From positions 876,283 through 940,282 of the forward strand of contig NZ_JBBOOK010000002.1 of assembly GCF_038003045.1 (NCBI RefSeq): 64,000 nt of DNA. Direction: 5' to 3'. The translations under genes and the position numbers were made by a program. Below are positions 45,179 to 55,218 of the stretch, piece after piece (within the stretch, counting starts at the first letter, position 1; each line of letters begins with the position of its first letter). The notes under the pieces are model-generated. The model saw nothing but the letters and a program-made list of their open reading frames with translations, made no database searches and was not told the origin of the DNA. The DNA is from Sporosarcina sp. FSL W7-1349 (lineage in GTDB: Bacteria; Bacillota; Bacilli; Bacillales_A; Planococcaceae).

Positions 45179-46042
45179 CTATTTTTTCTTTGGTATTTTT
45201 ACCGTAATGGTGTAAAAATCTTCCGTGTCTTCTTCTTCGGTTTTGACGTGAATCCCGCTTTTTGTGACGAGCGCCAACGATTGCCGGATCGTGTTGACTG
45301 CAATGCGGACATCTTTGCTCACGGACTTGCGGCGTGGCGCCTTGTTTTTTTCTTTAACTTTCTCATCTGGATTCAATAATTGCTGGATTCTTTCTTCCAC
45401 CTGTTTGACATTCAGTTGCTGTTCCACTATTTCCTTGTAGACGAGTAATTGCAACTCAACCTCTTTTAATGGAATCAGTGCGCGTGCATGCCGTTCGGAT
45501 ATTTTTTTTTCCATAATGGCCTTTTGGATCTCTTCCGGTAGTTTCAGCAATCGTAATTTATTGGCAACTGTCGATTGCCCTTTTCCCAATCGCTGGGCCA
45601 ATGCCTCTTGTGTGAGCGAATGAAGTTCCAATAATTTTTCGTAGGCGTATGCTTCCTCGATTGCTGTCAGTTCTTCCCTCTGCAAGTTCTCGATGAGTGC
45701 GATGGAGGCGGTTTCCTTATCATCTAAGTCACGGATAATAGCAGGCACTTCTGTCCAACCCAACTTTTTCATGGCCCGATATCGGCGTTCCCCAGCGATG
45801 ATTTCATACTTTTCTTCGCCGGTTCTCCGTATGACAATCGGTTGGATGACCCCATGTGTGTGGATTGTTCTTGCTAATTCCTCAATCTTCTCTTCTGAAA
45901 AGATTGTCCGAGGTTGATATTTATTTGGTTTAATCCAATCTATTTTAACTTGCTCAATTTTCTCTTGATTATTTTCTTCATTCACTAAACTAGTTGATTC
46001 TTTGTCTCCGCCTCCGAAAAAACGTGAAAAAGGACTTTTCAT
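45179..46042 (-). CDS. noc: nucleoid occlusion protein Noc
   Basis: A 287-residue ParB paralogue that binds Noc sites and blocks division over the nucleoid. [11 protein letters not shown] is the membrane-targeting amphipathic start. The CTP-binding motif is [15 protein letters not shown], and the helix-turn-helix [27 protein letters not shown] differs from ParB in the recognition helix. The start at 46042 has AAGGTGG upstream; the frame extends to 46054. Its place next to rsmG separates it from parB. Confidence 0.95.
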   Translation of the reverse strand: MKSPFSRFFGGGDKESTSLVNEENNQEKIEQVKIDWIKPNKYQPRTIFSEEKIEELARTIHTHGVIQPIVIRRTGEEKYEIIAGERRYRAMKKLGWTEVPAIIRDLDDKETASIALIENLQREELTAIEEAYAYEKLLELHSLTQEALAQRLGKGQSTVANKLRLLKLPEEIQKAIMEKKISERHARALIPLKEVELQLLVYKEIVEQQLNVKQVEERIQQLLNPDEKVKEKNKAPRRKSVSKDVRIAVNTIRQSLALVTKSGIHVKTEEEDTEDFYTITVKIPKKK

Positions 46043-46113
46043 TCCCGGCACCACCTTTTTTTGACTGCTCTCTAATCCAATAGTTCGTCATAAGAATAGT
46101 ATATCCCTTTTAT

Positions 46114-46129
46114 TGTTCCACGTGAAACA
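46114..46129. promoter_or_regulatory. parS site between noc and rsmG
   Basis: TGTTCCACGTGAAACA fits the parS consensus exactly at the N position and both arms apart from one C. It lies just after the rsmG stop. Confidence 0.92.
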
Positions 46130-46131
46130 AA

Positions 46132-46851
46132 TTATTGAATTGGGGATTTATTAGGAACTCCGGGTTTACGGGGATATTTCTTCGGAGTTTTCCCTTCTTT
46201 GACAAATACGGAAATATTACGTTCACTCTCTTCAACAGGCAATGTAAAACGGAATTGCTCTTGGAGAGAAGCACCCAAAACGGAGAGTGCTTTTTTTGCA
46301 TCAGCCAATTCTTCTTCTGCGGCAGCGCCTTTCATGGAAATGAAGATCCCGCCTGATTTCACAAGTGGAACACATAATTCAGCGAGCACCGATAACCGTG
46401 CAACGGCACGCGCAGTCACCATGTCAAATTGCTCCCGATATGCTGCATTTTGACCAAAATCCTCCGCTCGGGCATGGACAAAGTGAACATTCTGTAGTTG
46501 CAATTCCTCTGCCAAGTTAGTTAAAAAGCCGATTCGTTTGTTTAATGAATCAACTATTGTCACATTCAACTCGGGAAAGCAGATTTTTAACGGGATGCTA
46601 GGGAAGCCCGCCCCAGCCCCGACATCACATAACGTCTTCTTCCCTGTGAAATCGACGTAAAAAGCTGCGGAGATGGAATCATAAAAATGTTTGAGATACA
46701 CAGATGGCAAATCGGTAATCGCCGTTAAGTTCATCTTTTCATTCCACTCGACAAGCAGTTCAAAATACCGCTTGAATTGATGAATTTGGGTTGGATTCAA
46801 TTCAATCCCTTGCTCCGTAAGTGCTTGGAGAAATGTCTCTTCGTTCACCAA
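46132..46851 (-). CDS. rsmG: 16S rRNA (guanine-527-N7)-methyltransferase
   Basis: A 239-residue SAM-dependent methyltransferase. The SAM motif is [16 protein letters not shown], with [14 protein letters not shown] and [13 protein letters not shown] following, as in RsmG/GidB. It lies downstream of mnmG, in the standard order. Confidence 0.97.
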   Translation of the reverse strand: MVNEETFLQALTEQGIELNPTQIHQFKRYFELLVEWNEKMNLTAITDLPSVYLKHFYDSISAAFYVDFTGKKTLCDVGAGAGFPSIPLKICFPELNVTIVDSLNKRIGFLTNLAEELQLQNVHFVHARAEDFGQNAAYREQFDMVTARAVARLSVLAELCVPLVKSGGIFISMKGAAAEEELADAKKALSVLGASLQEQFRFTLPVEESERNISVFVKEGKTPKKYPRKPGVPNKSPIQ

Positions 46852-46925
46852 TCTTCCCTCCTATACTAGACATGGATTTCCTCAAAAAAAGAGGTGCGGA
46901 GATTTGATCCGCACCAGCTTGGAAT

Positions 46926-48815
46926 TTAGCCTGATATTTTTGCAATTTTCCCTTGTTCAATATACACAAGTAGAATTGAAATATCAGCTGGATTGACGCC
47001 GGATATACGAGATGCTTGTGCAATGGACAAAGGACGCACTTGGTTCAAATTAGCTTTTGCTTCCTTTGCAATTCCTGATATTGCATCATAATCGATATTT
47101 TCCGGTATTTTCTTATTTTCCATTTTCTTCAATCTTTCGACTTGCTGCATCGATTTTTGGATATAGCCTTCATACTTGATGAAGATTTCCACTTGCTCCG
47201 CCACTTCTTCAGAAAGTTGTTCCTCTGATGGAGTGATGCGGATGATATCATTGTATTTCATCTCTGGACGTTTCAAGAGGTCTGCTGCTTTGATGGACTC
47301 CCGAAGTTCCGTTCCGCCTGCCGCACGGATGATTTCTTGGATTTCTTCGTTCGGTTTGATGGAAATCTTACGTAGCCGTTCGATTTCTTCCTCGATTTGT
47401 TGCTTTTTCACAAGGAATGCTTCATGCCGTTCTTCGCTGATCAATCCAAGTTTATAGCCGATTTCCGTCAAACGCATGTCGGCATTGTCATGGCGGAGAA
47501 GAAGACGGTATTCGGCACGGGATGTAAGGAGTCGATATGGCTCGCTTGTCCCTTTTGTAACAAGATCATCGATCAAGACACCGATATACGCATCCGAACG
47601 GGCGAGGACGCGCTCCTCTTTGCCAAGCACCCGGCAAGCTGCGTTAATGCCCGCCATCAGACCTTGTGCTGCCGCCTCTTCATACCCGGACGTGCCGTTA
47701 ATTTGACCGGCTGTGTACAGGTTGCGGATCCGTTTTGTTTCTAAGGTCGGCCACAATTGAGTTGCGACGACTGAATCGTACTCGATGGCATATCCCGCAC
47801 GCATCATTTCCGCTTTTTCAAGTCCCGGCACACTCTCGATCAATCTCCGTTGCACATGTTCCGGCAAACTGGTCGATAAACCTTGGACGTATACTTCGTT
47901 CGTATTCCGCCCTTCCGGCTCCAAGAAAATTTGGTGGCGGGATTTATCCGCGAAGCGTACGATTTTATCTTCGATCGATGGGCAATAGCTCGGCCCTTTC
48001 CCTTTGATCATTCCCGAATACATCGGGGATAAATGAAGGTTTTCATTGATGATCTGATGGGTGGTCGGGGAAGTGTATGTCAGCCAGCAAGGAAGCTGGT
48101 CCATGATGAATTCTGTTGTTTCATAACTGAAAGCCCGGGGTACATCATCGCCCGGTTGGATTTCCGTTTTACTGTAATCGATCGTTTTGCTGTTGATACG
48201 CGGAGGAGTTCCGGTTTTGAACCGGACCATTTCAAATCCAAGTTCCCGGATATTGTCCGCCAAGCTGATGGATGGCATTTGGTTGTTCGGACCGCTCGAA
48301 TATTTCAAGTCCCCGATGATAATTTCACCACGGAGGAAAGTCCCGGTTGTAATAATGACCGTTTTCGCTCGGTAGATTGCCCCGATTTGAGTGATGACGC
48401 CTTTCACTTCATCCTCTTCGACAATCAATTCTTCAACGACGCCTTGCCGCAGAGTCAAATTCTCTTGCGATTCCATAATACGTTTCATCTCTTGTTGATA
48501 CAGCACTTTGTCCGCTTGCGCACGGAGAGCCCGTACGGCTGGACCTTTCCCTGTATTCAACATCCTCATTTGGATATGTGTTTTGTCAATCACTTTCCCC
48601 ATGGCACCGCCGAGCGCATCGATTTCACGTACGACGATCCCCTTTGCAGGACCGCCAAGTGACGGGTTACATGGCATGAAAGCGATCATATCTAAGTTCA
48701 TAGTCAACACTAATGTCGATGCACCCATCTTTGCTGCAGACAATGCCGCTTCTGCGCCGGCATGGCCAGCTCCGATGACAATACAATCGAACGTGCCCGC
48801 TTCAAATTTCGGCAT
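46926..48815 (-). CDS. mnmG: tRNA uridine-5-carboxymethylaminomethyl modification enzyme MnmG
   Basis: A 629-residue FAD enzyme that, with MnmE, modifies wobble U34. FAD motif [19 protein letters not shown], signature [17 protein letters not shown], and [36 protein letters not shown] in the C-terminal part. Normal length. It is followed by rsmG 74 bp later. Confidence 0.98.
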   Translation of the reverse strand: MPKFEAGTFDCIVIGAGHAGAEAALSAAKMGASTLVLTMNLDMIAFMPCNPSLGGPAKGIVVREIDALGGAMGKVIDKTHIQMRMLNTGKGPAVRALRAQADKVLYQQEMKRIMESQENLTLRQGVVEELIVEEDEVKGVITQIGAIYRAKTVIITTGTFLRGEIIIGDLKYSSGPNNQMPSISLADNIRELGFEMVRFKTGTPPRINSKTIDYSKTEIQPGDDVPRAFSYETTEFIMDQLPCWLTYTSPTTHQIINENLHLSPMYSGMIKGKGPSYCPSIEDKIVRFADKSRHQIFLEPEGRNTNEVYVQGLSTSLPEHVQRRLIESVPGLEKAEMMRAGYAIEYDSVVATQLWPTLETKRIRNLYTAGQINGTSGYEEAAAQGLMAGINAACRVLGKEERVLARSDAYIGVLIDDLVTKGTSEPYRLLTSRAEYRLLLRHDNADMRLTEIGYKLGLISEERHEAFLVKKQQIEEEIERLRKISIKPNEEIQEIIRAAGGTELRESIKAADLLKRPEMKYNDIIRITPSEEQLSEEVAEQVEIFIKYEGYIQKSMQQVERLKKMENKKIPENIDYDAISGIAKEAKANLNQVRPLSIAQASRISGVNPADISILLVYIEQGKIAKISG

Positions 48816-48864
48816 GTTCGTTCATCCTTCCTAATTTATAGAATAATGTCCTTCGACATTTTAT

Positions 48865-50259
48865 TTATTTTCCAAGGCAAAATTGCGAGAACAATTGATT
48901 GATCAAACTATCTTGAACGGTATCCCCGATTATCTCCCCGAGGATTTCCCATGTACGGGTGACATCAATTTGAATCATATCGACCGGTACACCTGCTTCT
49001 GCTGCATGAAGGGCATCCTGTATCGTGGCACGTGCCTGATGCAGCAAGGCGATATGCCGAGCATTAGAAACGTACGTCAAATCTCCCGTTTCAATGGTAC
49101 CTTCAAAGAACAAGCCGGCAATCGCTTCTTCCAGTTCATCGACGCCTTCTTCCTTCAACAGGGAAGTGGTAACGATTTTTCCGGTGCCGGCGAGTTCCTG
49201 CACTCGATCCATATTGATTTTTTGCGGCAGATCGGTTTTATTGATGACGACGATCGTATCCATTCCGGCCACCGCTTCGAAAAGCCGCTCGTCTTCCTCC
49301 GTCAGGTCCTCGGAACTATTCAGTACGAGGAGGATTAAATCGGCTTCCTTCAATACTTGTCTCGATCGCTCGACCCCGATCCGTTCGACGATATCCTCTG
49401 TCTCCCGGATGCCCGCCGTGTCGACGAGACGGAGTGGAACACCGCGAACATTGACGTACTCCTCAATAATATCACGGGTTGTCCCCGCAATGTCGGTGAC
49501 AATCGCTTTATTTTCCTGAACGATGCTGTTCAATAAAGATGATTTCCCGACGTTCGGCCGTCCGATGATGACAGTGGAAAGCCCTTCCCGCAGGATTTTC
49601 CCTTGGGAGGAAGTTCGCAACAGCTTATCGATTTCGTCCCGTACCCAAGTACTTTTTTCAATCATAAGCGGGACCGTCATTTCCTCTACATCGTCGTACT
49701 CCGGGTAGTCGATATTGACTTCCACCTGGGCTAACGTTTCGAGCAGCGCCTGTCGCAAATCCCCTATCAGCCTGGATAATTTTCCTTCCATCTGGTTCAA
49801 TGCAACATTCATGGCCCGGTCTGTCTTGGCACGGATCAAGTCCATGACCGCTTCCGCTTGGGAAAGATCGACCCGGCCATTCAAAAAGGCACGTTTCGTG
49901 AATTCTCCCGGTTCTGCCAATCGGGCCCCTTCCTTCAACACCAACTTCAAAACGCGATTGACCGCGACAAGGCCTCCGTGGCAATTGATCTCGACTACGT
50001 CCTCTCTCGTGAAGGTCTTTGGCGCTTTCATCAAAGAAACCATGACCTCTTCCACGATTTCTCCTGTAGCCGGCTCTGCCAAGTGGCCGTAATGGATCGT
50101 ATGGGATGGTTCGTTCATCAGTTGCTTTCCTGATGGCGAACGGAATATTTTATTTGCAATATGGATAGCTTCGTCCCCACTTAGCCGGACGATGGCGATT
50201 GCCCCTTCCCCCATTGGAGTCGAAATGGCAGCTATTGTATCAAAATGCACGCTCTTCAT
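48865..50259 (-). CDS. mnmE: tRNA modification GTPase MnmE
   Basis: A 464-residue GTPase partner of MnmG. The N-terminal formyl-THF domain begins [23 protein letters not shown]. The G domain has [25 protein letters not shown] and NKTD. The C-terminus is FCLGK, with the catalytic Cys. The start at 50259 follows family alignment; an in-frame GTG at 50280 exists. It is preceded by three DnaA boxes and a large hairpin. Confidence 0.97.
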   Translation of the reverse strand: MKSVHFDTIAAISTPMGEGAIAIVRLSGDEAIHIANKIFRSPSGKQLMNEPSHTIHYGHLAEPATGEIVEEVMVSLMKAPKTFTREDVVEINCHGGLVAVNRVLKLVLKEGARLAEPGEFTKRAFLNGRVDLSQAEAVMDLIRAKTDRAMNVALNQMEGKLSRLIGDLRQALLETLAQVEVNIDYPEYDDVEEMTVPLMIEKSTWVRDEIDKLLRTSSQGKILREGLSTVIIGRPNVGKSSLLNSIVQENKAIVTDIAGTTRDIIEEYVNVRGVPLRLVDTAGIRETEDIVERIGVERSRQVLKEADLILLVLNSSEDLTEEDERLFEAVAGMDTIVVINKTDLPQKINMDRVQELAGTGKIVTTSLLKEEGVDELEEAIAGLFFEGTIETGDLTYVSNARHIALLHQARATIQDALHAAEAGVPVDMIQIDVTRTWEILGEIIGDTVQDSLINQLFSQFCLGK

Positions 50260-50281
50260 CCTTCCTGGCCAGTTACTCACA

Positions 50282-50409
50282 TGTGGATAACATCGTTAGA
50301 TTCAACTATCTAACATAATATAGTATCACAAATCGGTCATTTCTCATAGCGTCCAAGATCAAAAAAGTGTGGATAAGTTACAACATTATATGCTGTCATG
50401 TTATCCACA
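50282..50409. promoter_or_regulatory. DnaA boxes upstream of mnmE
   Basis: Three perfect TTATCCACA sites: 50282-50290 (reverse), 50368-50376 (reverse) and 50401-50409. They lie in the mnmE promoter region, 3 kb from oriC. Confidence 0.7.
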
Positions 50410-50437
50410 TTTTGAGCTATCATCCTTATGGATTGAC

Positions 50438-50487
50438 AACTCAGCCGGGAAGTTTCATTTTCCGCGGCTCGCTTTCCCGGCCGAGTT
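50438..50487. other. long GC-rich inverted repeat upstream of mnmE
   Basis: AACTCAGCCGGGAA (50438-50451) pairs with TTCCCGGCCGAGTT (50474-50487) with one mismatch and a 22-nt loop. There is no T-run on either side, so it is not a standard terminator. It sits between the jag terminator and the DnaA boxes. Confidence 0.5.
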
Positions 50488-50503
50488 TCCTATTGTAACC
50501 TAA

Positions 50504-50552
50504 CAAAAAGAAGGCTATCCAGAGAATCAGCTTTCACTGATTCTGGATAGCC
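50504..50552 (-). terminator. Rho-independent terminator of the rnpA-yidC-jag operon
   Basis: A stem GGCTATCCAGAgAATCAG (50513-50530) with 50537-50552, then TTCTTTTTG on the minus strand. Confidence 0.88.
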
Positions 50553-50565
50553 CTCAGTTATTACA

Positions 50566-51339
50566 TTATTTGATCGGTTCGATGACGAGATATCGGTGCG
50601 GATCCGCCCCTTCCGAATAGGTCTCGATATCGAGCCGGTTCGATAGGGCATGATGGATTACTTTACGTTCATGGGAAGGCATTGGTTCGAGTTGCACTTT
50701 CCGTCCGTTACGTACAGCTTTGTCAGCCATCCGTTCGGCAAGTTGTTGCAATGATTGCTCCCGGCGTTCCCGATAATTTCCGATGTCAATGCGGACTACT
50801 TTAAACTGATCGGATGATTTATTGGCGACTAATTGGGCCAGCTGCTGCAAGGCGTTCAATGTCTGACCCCGTTTTCCGATCAGCATGGCCGCTTTCTTGC
50901 TATCTAATTGGAATGTAACGTATTTGCCGTTGACCTCATGGGCCACCTGCAAGTCATCGATTTTCATTTCTTTGGCAACCGATTGCAAATAGGCTTCGGT
51001 TGTTTCGACAGCCGATTGATCGTCTGCAATAGGTTCCAAATTTGGTTCCTCTTCCAAAGGTTCTTCTTCTAAAACCTTCGTAGAATCAGGCTCTGCTACA
51101 TCCACTTCTTCTTGTTTCAGTTGCGATTCGTCGATGATCGGTAGTTCTGAGACGGAAGGTTCATTCACTTCATTTACGGTAACGGTCACTACAGCCTCTT
51201 TGGCACCGAAACCGAGAAATCCTTTTTTCCCTTCATCGATGACTTCGATTTCCACTTCATCACGTGATACGTTAAGTGCTTGTAATGCTGCCGAGATCGC
51301 CAATTCCACAGTGGCTCCCCTTCGCGTCAAACTTGTCAT
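50566..51339 (-). CDS. jag: RNA-binding protein Jag/KhpB
   Basis: A 257-residue protein. Jag_N domain (about 10-55: ATVELAISAALQALNVSRDEVEIEVIDEG), an acidic linker (about 60-115), a KH domain with LIGKRGQTLNALQQLAQ, and a C-terminal R3H domain (RREQSLQQLAERMADKAVRNGRKVQLEPMPSHERKVIHHAL). It binds RNA with KhpA and influences division and cell-wall synthesis. The start overlaps the yidC stop by four bases. Confidence 0.95.
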   Translation of the reverse strand: MTSLTRRGATVELAISAALQALNVSRDEVEIEVIDEGKKGFLGFGAKEAVVTVTVNEVNEPSVSELPIIDESQLKQEEVDVAEPDSTKVLEEEPLEEEPNLEPIADDQSAVETTEAYLQSVAKEMKIDDLQVAHEVNGKYVTFQLDSKKAAMLIGKRGQTLNALQQLAQLVANKSSDQFKVVRIDIGNYRERREQSLQQLAERMADKAVRNGRKVQLEPMPSHERKVIHHALSNRLDIETYSEGADPHRYLVIEPIK

Positions 51340-52142
51340 TTCCGCTTCCCTCCCGCTTTAACAGGTTTATTACCTTGCTTTTTCACAGGTTCATTTACAG
51401 GTTCCACTTCTTTTTTCTTGAATGGTTTATAAATGAAGAAGTTTTGGACAATGGAGATGATGTTCCCGATTACCCAGTATAATGCCAAAGCTGCTGGCAA
51501 GAACGTACCGAAGACCATGATCATGAACGGCATAATGTACATCATCGTTTTCATCTGCGGATTATCAATTGCCGGCCCGGTTCGTAGGACGAGAAACTGC
51601 ATGAGTCCCGCGAGGATGGCTAACGTAATGCTCGGTGCAGCCAACTCGAACCAGAAAAAGTTGCCGAGATTGATTTCCGGTGTAGCGTTCATCCGGCTGA
51701 TTGCATGGTAGAATCCGATCAGAATCGGCATTTGAATGAGAATCGGCAAGCAACCCGCAGCCGGATTGATCTTCCGCTCTGTCATGACCTTTTGCATTTC
51801 TTCACGGTATTTCTGTTGAGTGACCGCGTCTTTTGACGCATACTTCTCTTTCAATGCCTTCAATTCCGGCTGGATTTCCTGCATCCTTTTGGAGCTTTGT
51901 GTCTGTTTGATCATCAAAGGCAACAAGATGAGCCGGATGATGACCGTCACTGCAATGATTCCCAGACCGTATGTCCCAAGCAAATCTTTAAATGTGACAA
52001 TTAGAGAGACGAGAGGCCAGACGATAAAACGGTTCCAAAACCCTTCGCTCTCCGCGTAAATCGGCTGATTAAATTCCGAACAGCCTGCAAGGAACACCGA
52101 CACGGCGGTCAGCAAGAGGAGCAATGTCAGTTTCTTTTTCAA
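51336..52142 (-). CDS. yidC: membrane protein insertase YidC (SpoIIIJ type)
   Basis: A 268-residue lipoprotein-type insertase. The signal peptide ends in the lipobox VFLAGC (Cys near residue 21). Five TM segments follow, with YGLGIIAVTVIIRLILLPLMIKQTQSSKRMQEIQPELKALKEKY, then the hydrophilic hairpin, and a basic C-terminal tail (KPFKKKEVEPVNEPVKK). It inserts membrane proteins with or without Sec. It lies in the order rpmH-rnpA-yidC-jag. Confidence 0.96.
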   Translation of the reverse strand: MKKKLTLLLLLTAVSVFLAGCSEFNQPIYAESEGFWNRFIVWPLVSLIVTFKDLLGTYGLGIIAVTVIIRLILLPLMIKQTQSSKRMQEIQPELKALKEKYASKDAVTQQKYREEMQKVMTERKINPAAGCLPILIQMPILIGFYHAISRMNATPEINLGNFFWFELAAPSITLAILAGLMQFLVLRTGPAIDNPQMKTMMYIMPFMIMVFGTFLPAALALYWVIGNIISIVQNFFIYKPFKKKEVEPVNEPVKKQGNKPVKAGGKRK

Positions 52143-52267
52143 ATTTTTTCCCCCAAATCATTTCTACTCTACTTCTTACTTTCCGTACCCCATCGAGCAG
52201 ACGGGCTTGTCCACTGGATCGGACAGAAAGATCTTATTTTCAGTCTATCATTTTCAAATGTGTCATT

Positions 52268-52624
52268 CTACTTATTCTTCCTTAGAACTCGTGCGATTCG
52301 CAAAACATGTTGTAAACTTTTTTTCGTCTCATGAAAATCAAGACTGGCCGCCTGATGTCTGGCGATGATGATATAATCCATGTCATTTCGCACTTCATCC
52401 CGCAATTCGAGGAACGTTTGCCGAATATAACGTTTGATGCGATTCCGTGTTACGGCATTCCCGATTTTTTTTCCGACGGATAGGCCGATCCGGAACTCAT
52501 TTTGCTCTTCCTTCCTATAGGAATAGACAACAAATTGCCGATTGGCAAATGACTTTCCCTTTTTGAAGACTTGCTGGAATTCTTCATTCTTTTTAATCCG
52601 CTGGCGTTTATTCAACCTCTGCAC
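52268..52624 (-). CDS. rnpA: ribonuclease P protein component
   Basis: A 118-residue RNA-binding subunit of RNase P. It has the RNR motif [14 protein letters not shown], the start [32 protein letters not shown] and [15 protein letters not shown]. It follows rpmH but is separated from it by a hairpin terminator. Confidence 0.97.
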   Translation of the reverse strand: MQRLNKRQRIKKNEEFQQVFKKGKSFANRQFVVYSYRKEEQNEFRIGLSVGKKIGNAVTRNRIKRYIRQTFLELRDEVRNDMDYIIIARHQAASLDFHETKKSLQHVLRIARVLRKNK

Positions 52625-52739
52625 CTGCCTTGCTTCCTCATAAATGACAGCTCTTCTTCCATAAAAGGCTGCTCTTCAAACGGGCATTTCCAGTGACGGA
52701 CACCGCTCAAGAAACTACCTATTCATCTATCTAGGACAA

Positions 52740-52766
52740 GAAAAAAGACCACTGATGTCAGTGGCC
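52740..52766 (-). terminator. terminator between rpmH and rnpA
   Basis: On the minus strand GGCCACTGA / TCAGTGGTC, tight loop, then six Ts. It starts immediately after the rpmH stop and should limit read-through into rnpA. Confidence 0.75.
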
Positions 52767-52901
52767 TTATGCTGAAAGCACTTTTCTTCCTTTGCGGCGA
52801 CGTGCTGCGATTACTCTACGTCCGCTTTTCGTGCTCATTCTCGCACGGAAGCCGTGAACTTTACTACGTTTACGTTTATTTGGTTGAAATGTACGTTTCA
52901 T
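52767..52901 (-). CDS. rpmH: 50S ribosomal protein L34
   Basis: A 44-residue protein too short for most gene finders. It begins [18 protein letters not shown] and contains [26 protein letters not shown], the full L34 pattern. The ribosome-binding site is AGGAGGTG. It is the last gene before oriC on this side. Confidence 0.98.
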   Translation of the reverse strand: MKRTFQPNKRKRSKVHGFRARMSTKSGRRVIAARRRKGRKVLSA

Positions 52902-53027
52902 CTATAGACACCTCCTGGATAATTGCCTGTTTCCTGTGTGACAGTCTTGAATAGTATATCCGTCATCCCGACGATAGTCAACTTTTTTTTGTGAATTCAC
53001 GGACGAATCCCCGGTTGGCGGGGGAAG

Positions 53028-53223
53028 TTATGAGCGTTATTATGGACGCTTGGGAACGAGTTATCAGCGGTTCTATGGAATTATCGTCGCTTGGCGTAAG
53101 GTATCAGCAGTTCTCCAAAATTATCAGCACTTGACACAAAATATCAGCAGTCCCCCGGAATTATCAGCCCTTGATCCAGATTATCGGCGATTCTCGAGAA
53201 ATATCATCTCTTGGCATCAGTTT
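53028..53223. repeat. tandem 20-21-bp repeat array, block 3
   Basis: About nine units starting TTATSAGC or TATCAGC, period 20-21 bp, again with two alternating subtypes (ends about TTGRCRYAAR and AGTTCTCCRGAA). It is a variant of the arrays at 12.2 and 39.5 kb and lies between the rpmH promoter and the DnaA boxes of oriC. Confidence 0.75.
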
Positions 53224-53338
53224 GACCCGCTATTCAGATCCAACTAAGGAACTCCACGCAATTTCACCGGTCCGCGAAATCTATATCCGATTTTACCAAA
53301 TTCCGAGTGCATTCTTTTTTCTTTTCCCTGTTCGAAAG

Positions 53339-53636
53339 TTATCAACAGCCCTGAGATTTTTTCGGAGGATGTCTCTGTGAATTGTTCCCTTGTCCTATTT
53401 TTTTATTCACATCGTTTATCTACAGGTTTTTCACATACCAAGCCCTGTGGATAAAGGTTTCATCCACATGAATGGATGATGTGGATAAGTCGTTTGACTC
53501 CTTGTATTGCTTGTCGTTTCCTGTTACAATGTAATGGATTTTGTTGTTCACACATTTTTATACATGTTTAGTTATCCACAATTGTTGATAGGTTGTGGAT
53601 AATTTTTTCAACATAATTTGATAATTGTTATCCACA
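53339..53636. other. oriC: oriC, DnaA-box cluster upstream of dnaA
   Basis: DnaA boxes at 53403-53411, 53446-53454 (reverse), 53480-53488 (reverse), 53572-53580, 53594-53602 (reverse) and 53628-53636 fit TTATNCACA perfectly. Weaker sites are 53339-53347 (TTATCAACA) and 53416-53424 (TTATCTACA). The layout before dnaA matches the first half of a bipartite Bacillus-type origin. Confidence 0.92.
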
Positions 53637-53651
53637 AGCCTGGAAATTGTG

Positions 53652-53657
53652 TATAAT
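53652..53657 (+). promoter_or_regulatory. dnaA promoter -10 element
   Basis: TATAAT in an extended context (TGTGTATAATA), 44 bp before the dnaA start. The last DnaA box (53628-53636) overlaps the -35 region, consistent with DnaA autorepression. No good -35 hexamer is visible. Confidence 0.6.
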
Positions 53658-53700
53658 ACATATCTTCGGCTTTTTTATTATTTGCAAAGGAGGCGCAGGC

Positions 53701-55053
53701 TTGGAACATTTTGAGGAACTATGGAATGAGGTTTTGGCGAAAGTCGAGAAGAAAATTTCGAGACCCAGCTTTGAAACATGGTTGAAATCGACAAAATTGA
53801 TGTCCTATGGTGATGAGATTGTCACGATAGCAGCCCCCAATGCCTTTGCTCAGGATTGGTTAGAAAATAACTACGTACACCTGATCACAGGCATTCTTTC
53901 CGAATTGACCGGGGAAGACCGGATCATCCAATTTTATGTACCGGAAGATATGGAGTCGAATGATTTTGCGATGCCTAAACCATCCGTGAAACCGCCGGTA
54001 GAAAAAGGGCCATCGATGTCATCCCCTGCCATGTTGAATATGAAATATACCTTTGACACTTTCGTTATCGGATCAGGAAACCGATTCGCCCATGCTGCAT
54101 CACTCGCTGTCGCCGAGGCGCCTGCCAAGGCCTATAACCCGCTCTTTATCTATGGAGGAGTCGGGCTCGGCAAGACCCATTTGATGCATGCAATCGGCCA
54201 TTATGTCCTGGAGCAGAATCCTTCAGCTAAGGTTGTCTATTTATCATCCGAAAAGTTTACGAATGAATTCATTAACTCTATACGGGATAACAAAGCTGTC
54301 GAATTCCGCAATCAATATCGGAACGTGGATGTCCTTTTGATAGACGATATTCAATTCCTTGCCGGAAAAGAACAAACGCAAGAGGAATTTTTCCATACAT
54401 TCAATACACTACACGAGGAATCCAAACAAATCGTCATTTCCAGTGATCGGCCGCCCAAAGAGATCCCTACGCTGGAAGATCGGCTCCGATCGCGTTTTGA
54501 ATGGGGATTGATCACAGATATCGCCCCTCCGGATCTGGAAACACGGATTGCCATCCTACGGAAAAAAGCGAAAGCAGATGGGCTTATTGATATCCCGAAT
54601 GAAGTGATGTTATACATCGCCAACCAGATTGACTCGAACATCCGAGAGCTGGAAGGCGCCCTCATCCGAGTCGTGGCGTATTCTTCACTCGTGAACACGG
54701 ATATTAATATCGATTTGGCAGCTGAAGCACTGAAAGACATCATCCCGAATACTAGACCGCGCGCTGTGACAATCTTGGATATCCAAAAATCCGTCGGAGA
54801 ACATTACAATGTCCGTCTGGAAGATTTCACTGCTAAAAAGAGAACTCGTTCCATCGCCTTCCCTCGGCAGATTGCGATGTTTTTATCGCGGGAACTAACG
54901 GACGCCTCATTGCCCAAAATCGGCTCTGAGTTCGGGGGCCGCGACCATTCCACCGTAATTCATGCCCATGAAAAAATTTCAAAAATGTTAAAAGACGATG
55001 AAGCGCTGCAGCAAGATCTGCAAGAAATCAAAAACGCGCTTGGCCGTGGCTGA
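53701..55053 (+). CDS. dnaA: chromosomal replication initiator DnaA
   Basis: A 450-residue AAA+ initiator. Domain I ([31 protein letters not shown]), a variable domain II (about 90-115), domain III with Walker [16 protein letters not shown] and Walker [10 protein letters not shown], and DNA-binding domain IV with the signature [18 protein letters not shown]. The start is TTG at 53701, chosen for AAAGGAGG seven bases upstream and the match of the N-terminus; the frame itself extends to 53647. Confidence 0.98.
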   Translation: MEHFEELWNEVLAKVEKKISRPSFETWLKSTKLMSYGDEIVTIAAPNAFAQDWLENNYVHLITGILSELTGEDRIIQFYVPEDMESNDFAMPKPSVKPPVEKGPSMSSPAMLNMKYTFDTFVIGSGNRFAHAASLAVAEAPAKAYNPLFIYGGVGLGKTHLMHAIGHYVLEQNPSAKVVYLSSEKFTNEFINSIRDNKAVEFRNQYRNVDVLLIDDIQFLAGKEQTQEEFFHTFNTLHEESKQIVISSDRPPKEIPTLEDRLRSRFEWGLITDIAPPDLETRIAILRKKAKADGLIDIPNEVMLYIANQIDSNIRELEGALIRVVAYSSLVNTDINIDLAAEALKDIIPNTRPRAVTILDIQKSVGEHYNVRLEDFTAKKRTRSIAFPRQIAMFLSRELTDASLPKIGSEFGGRDHSTVIHAHEKISKMLKDDEALQQDLQEIKNALGRG

Positions 55054-55057
55054 GGGC

Positions 55058-55205
55058 TGTGAATAACTTGGGATAACGTGTACCACTTCGTAAACAGGTT
55101 ATACACATGTGGAAAACCTTTGAATTTCTTAGTTGAAATCACTTATCCACATATCCACACGCCCTACTACTATTACTATTACTTTATTTAATTAATAAAT
55201 ATATA
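55058..55205 (+). other. oriC: oriC second half: DnaA boxes, DnaA-trios and AT-rich unwinding element
   Basis: DnaA boxes at 55058-55066 (reverse), 55099-55107 and 55143-55151, plus one-mismatch 55151-55159. They are followed by GCCC and six triplets TAC/TAT (55165-55182), the DnaA-trio pattern, and then an AT-only stretch to about 55205. This order defines the DNA-unwinding site in Bacillus-type origins. Confidence 0.88.
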
Positions 55206-55218
55206 AGCGAGGTAGAAC

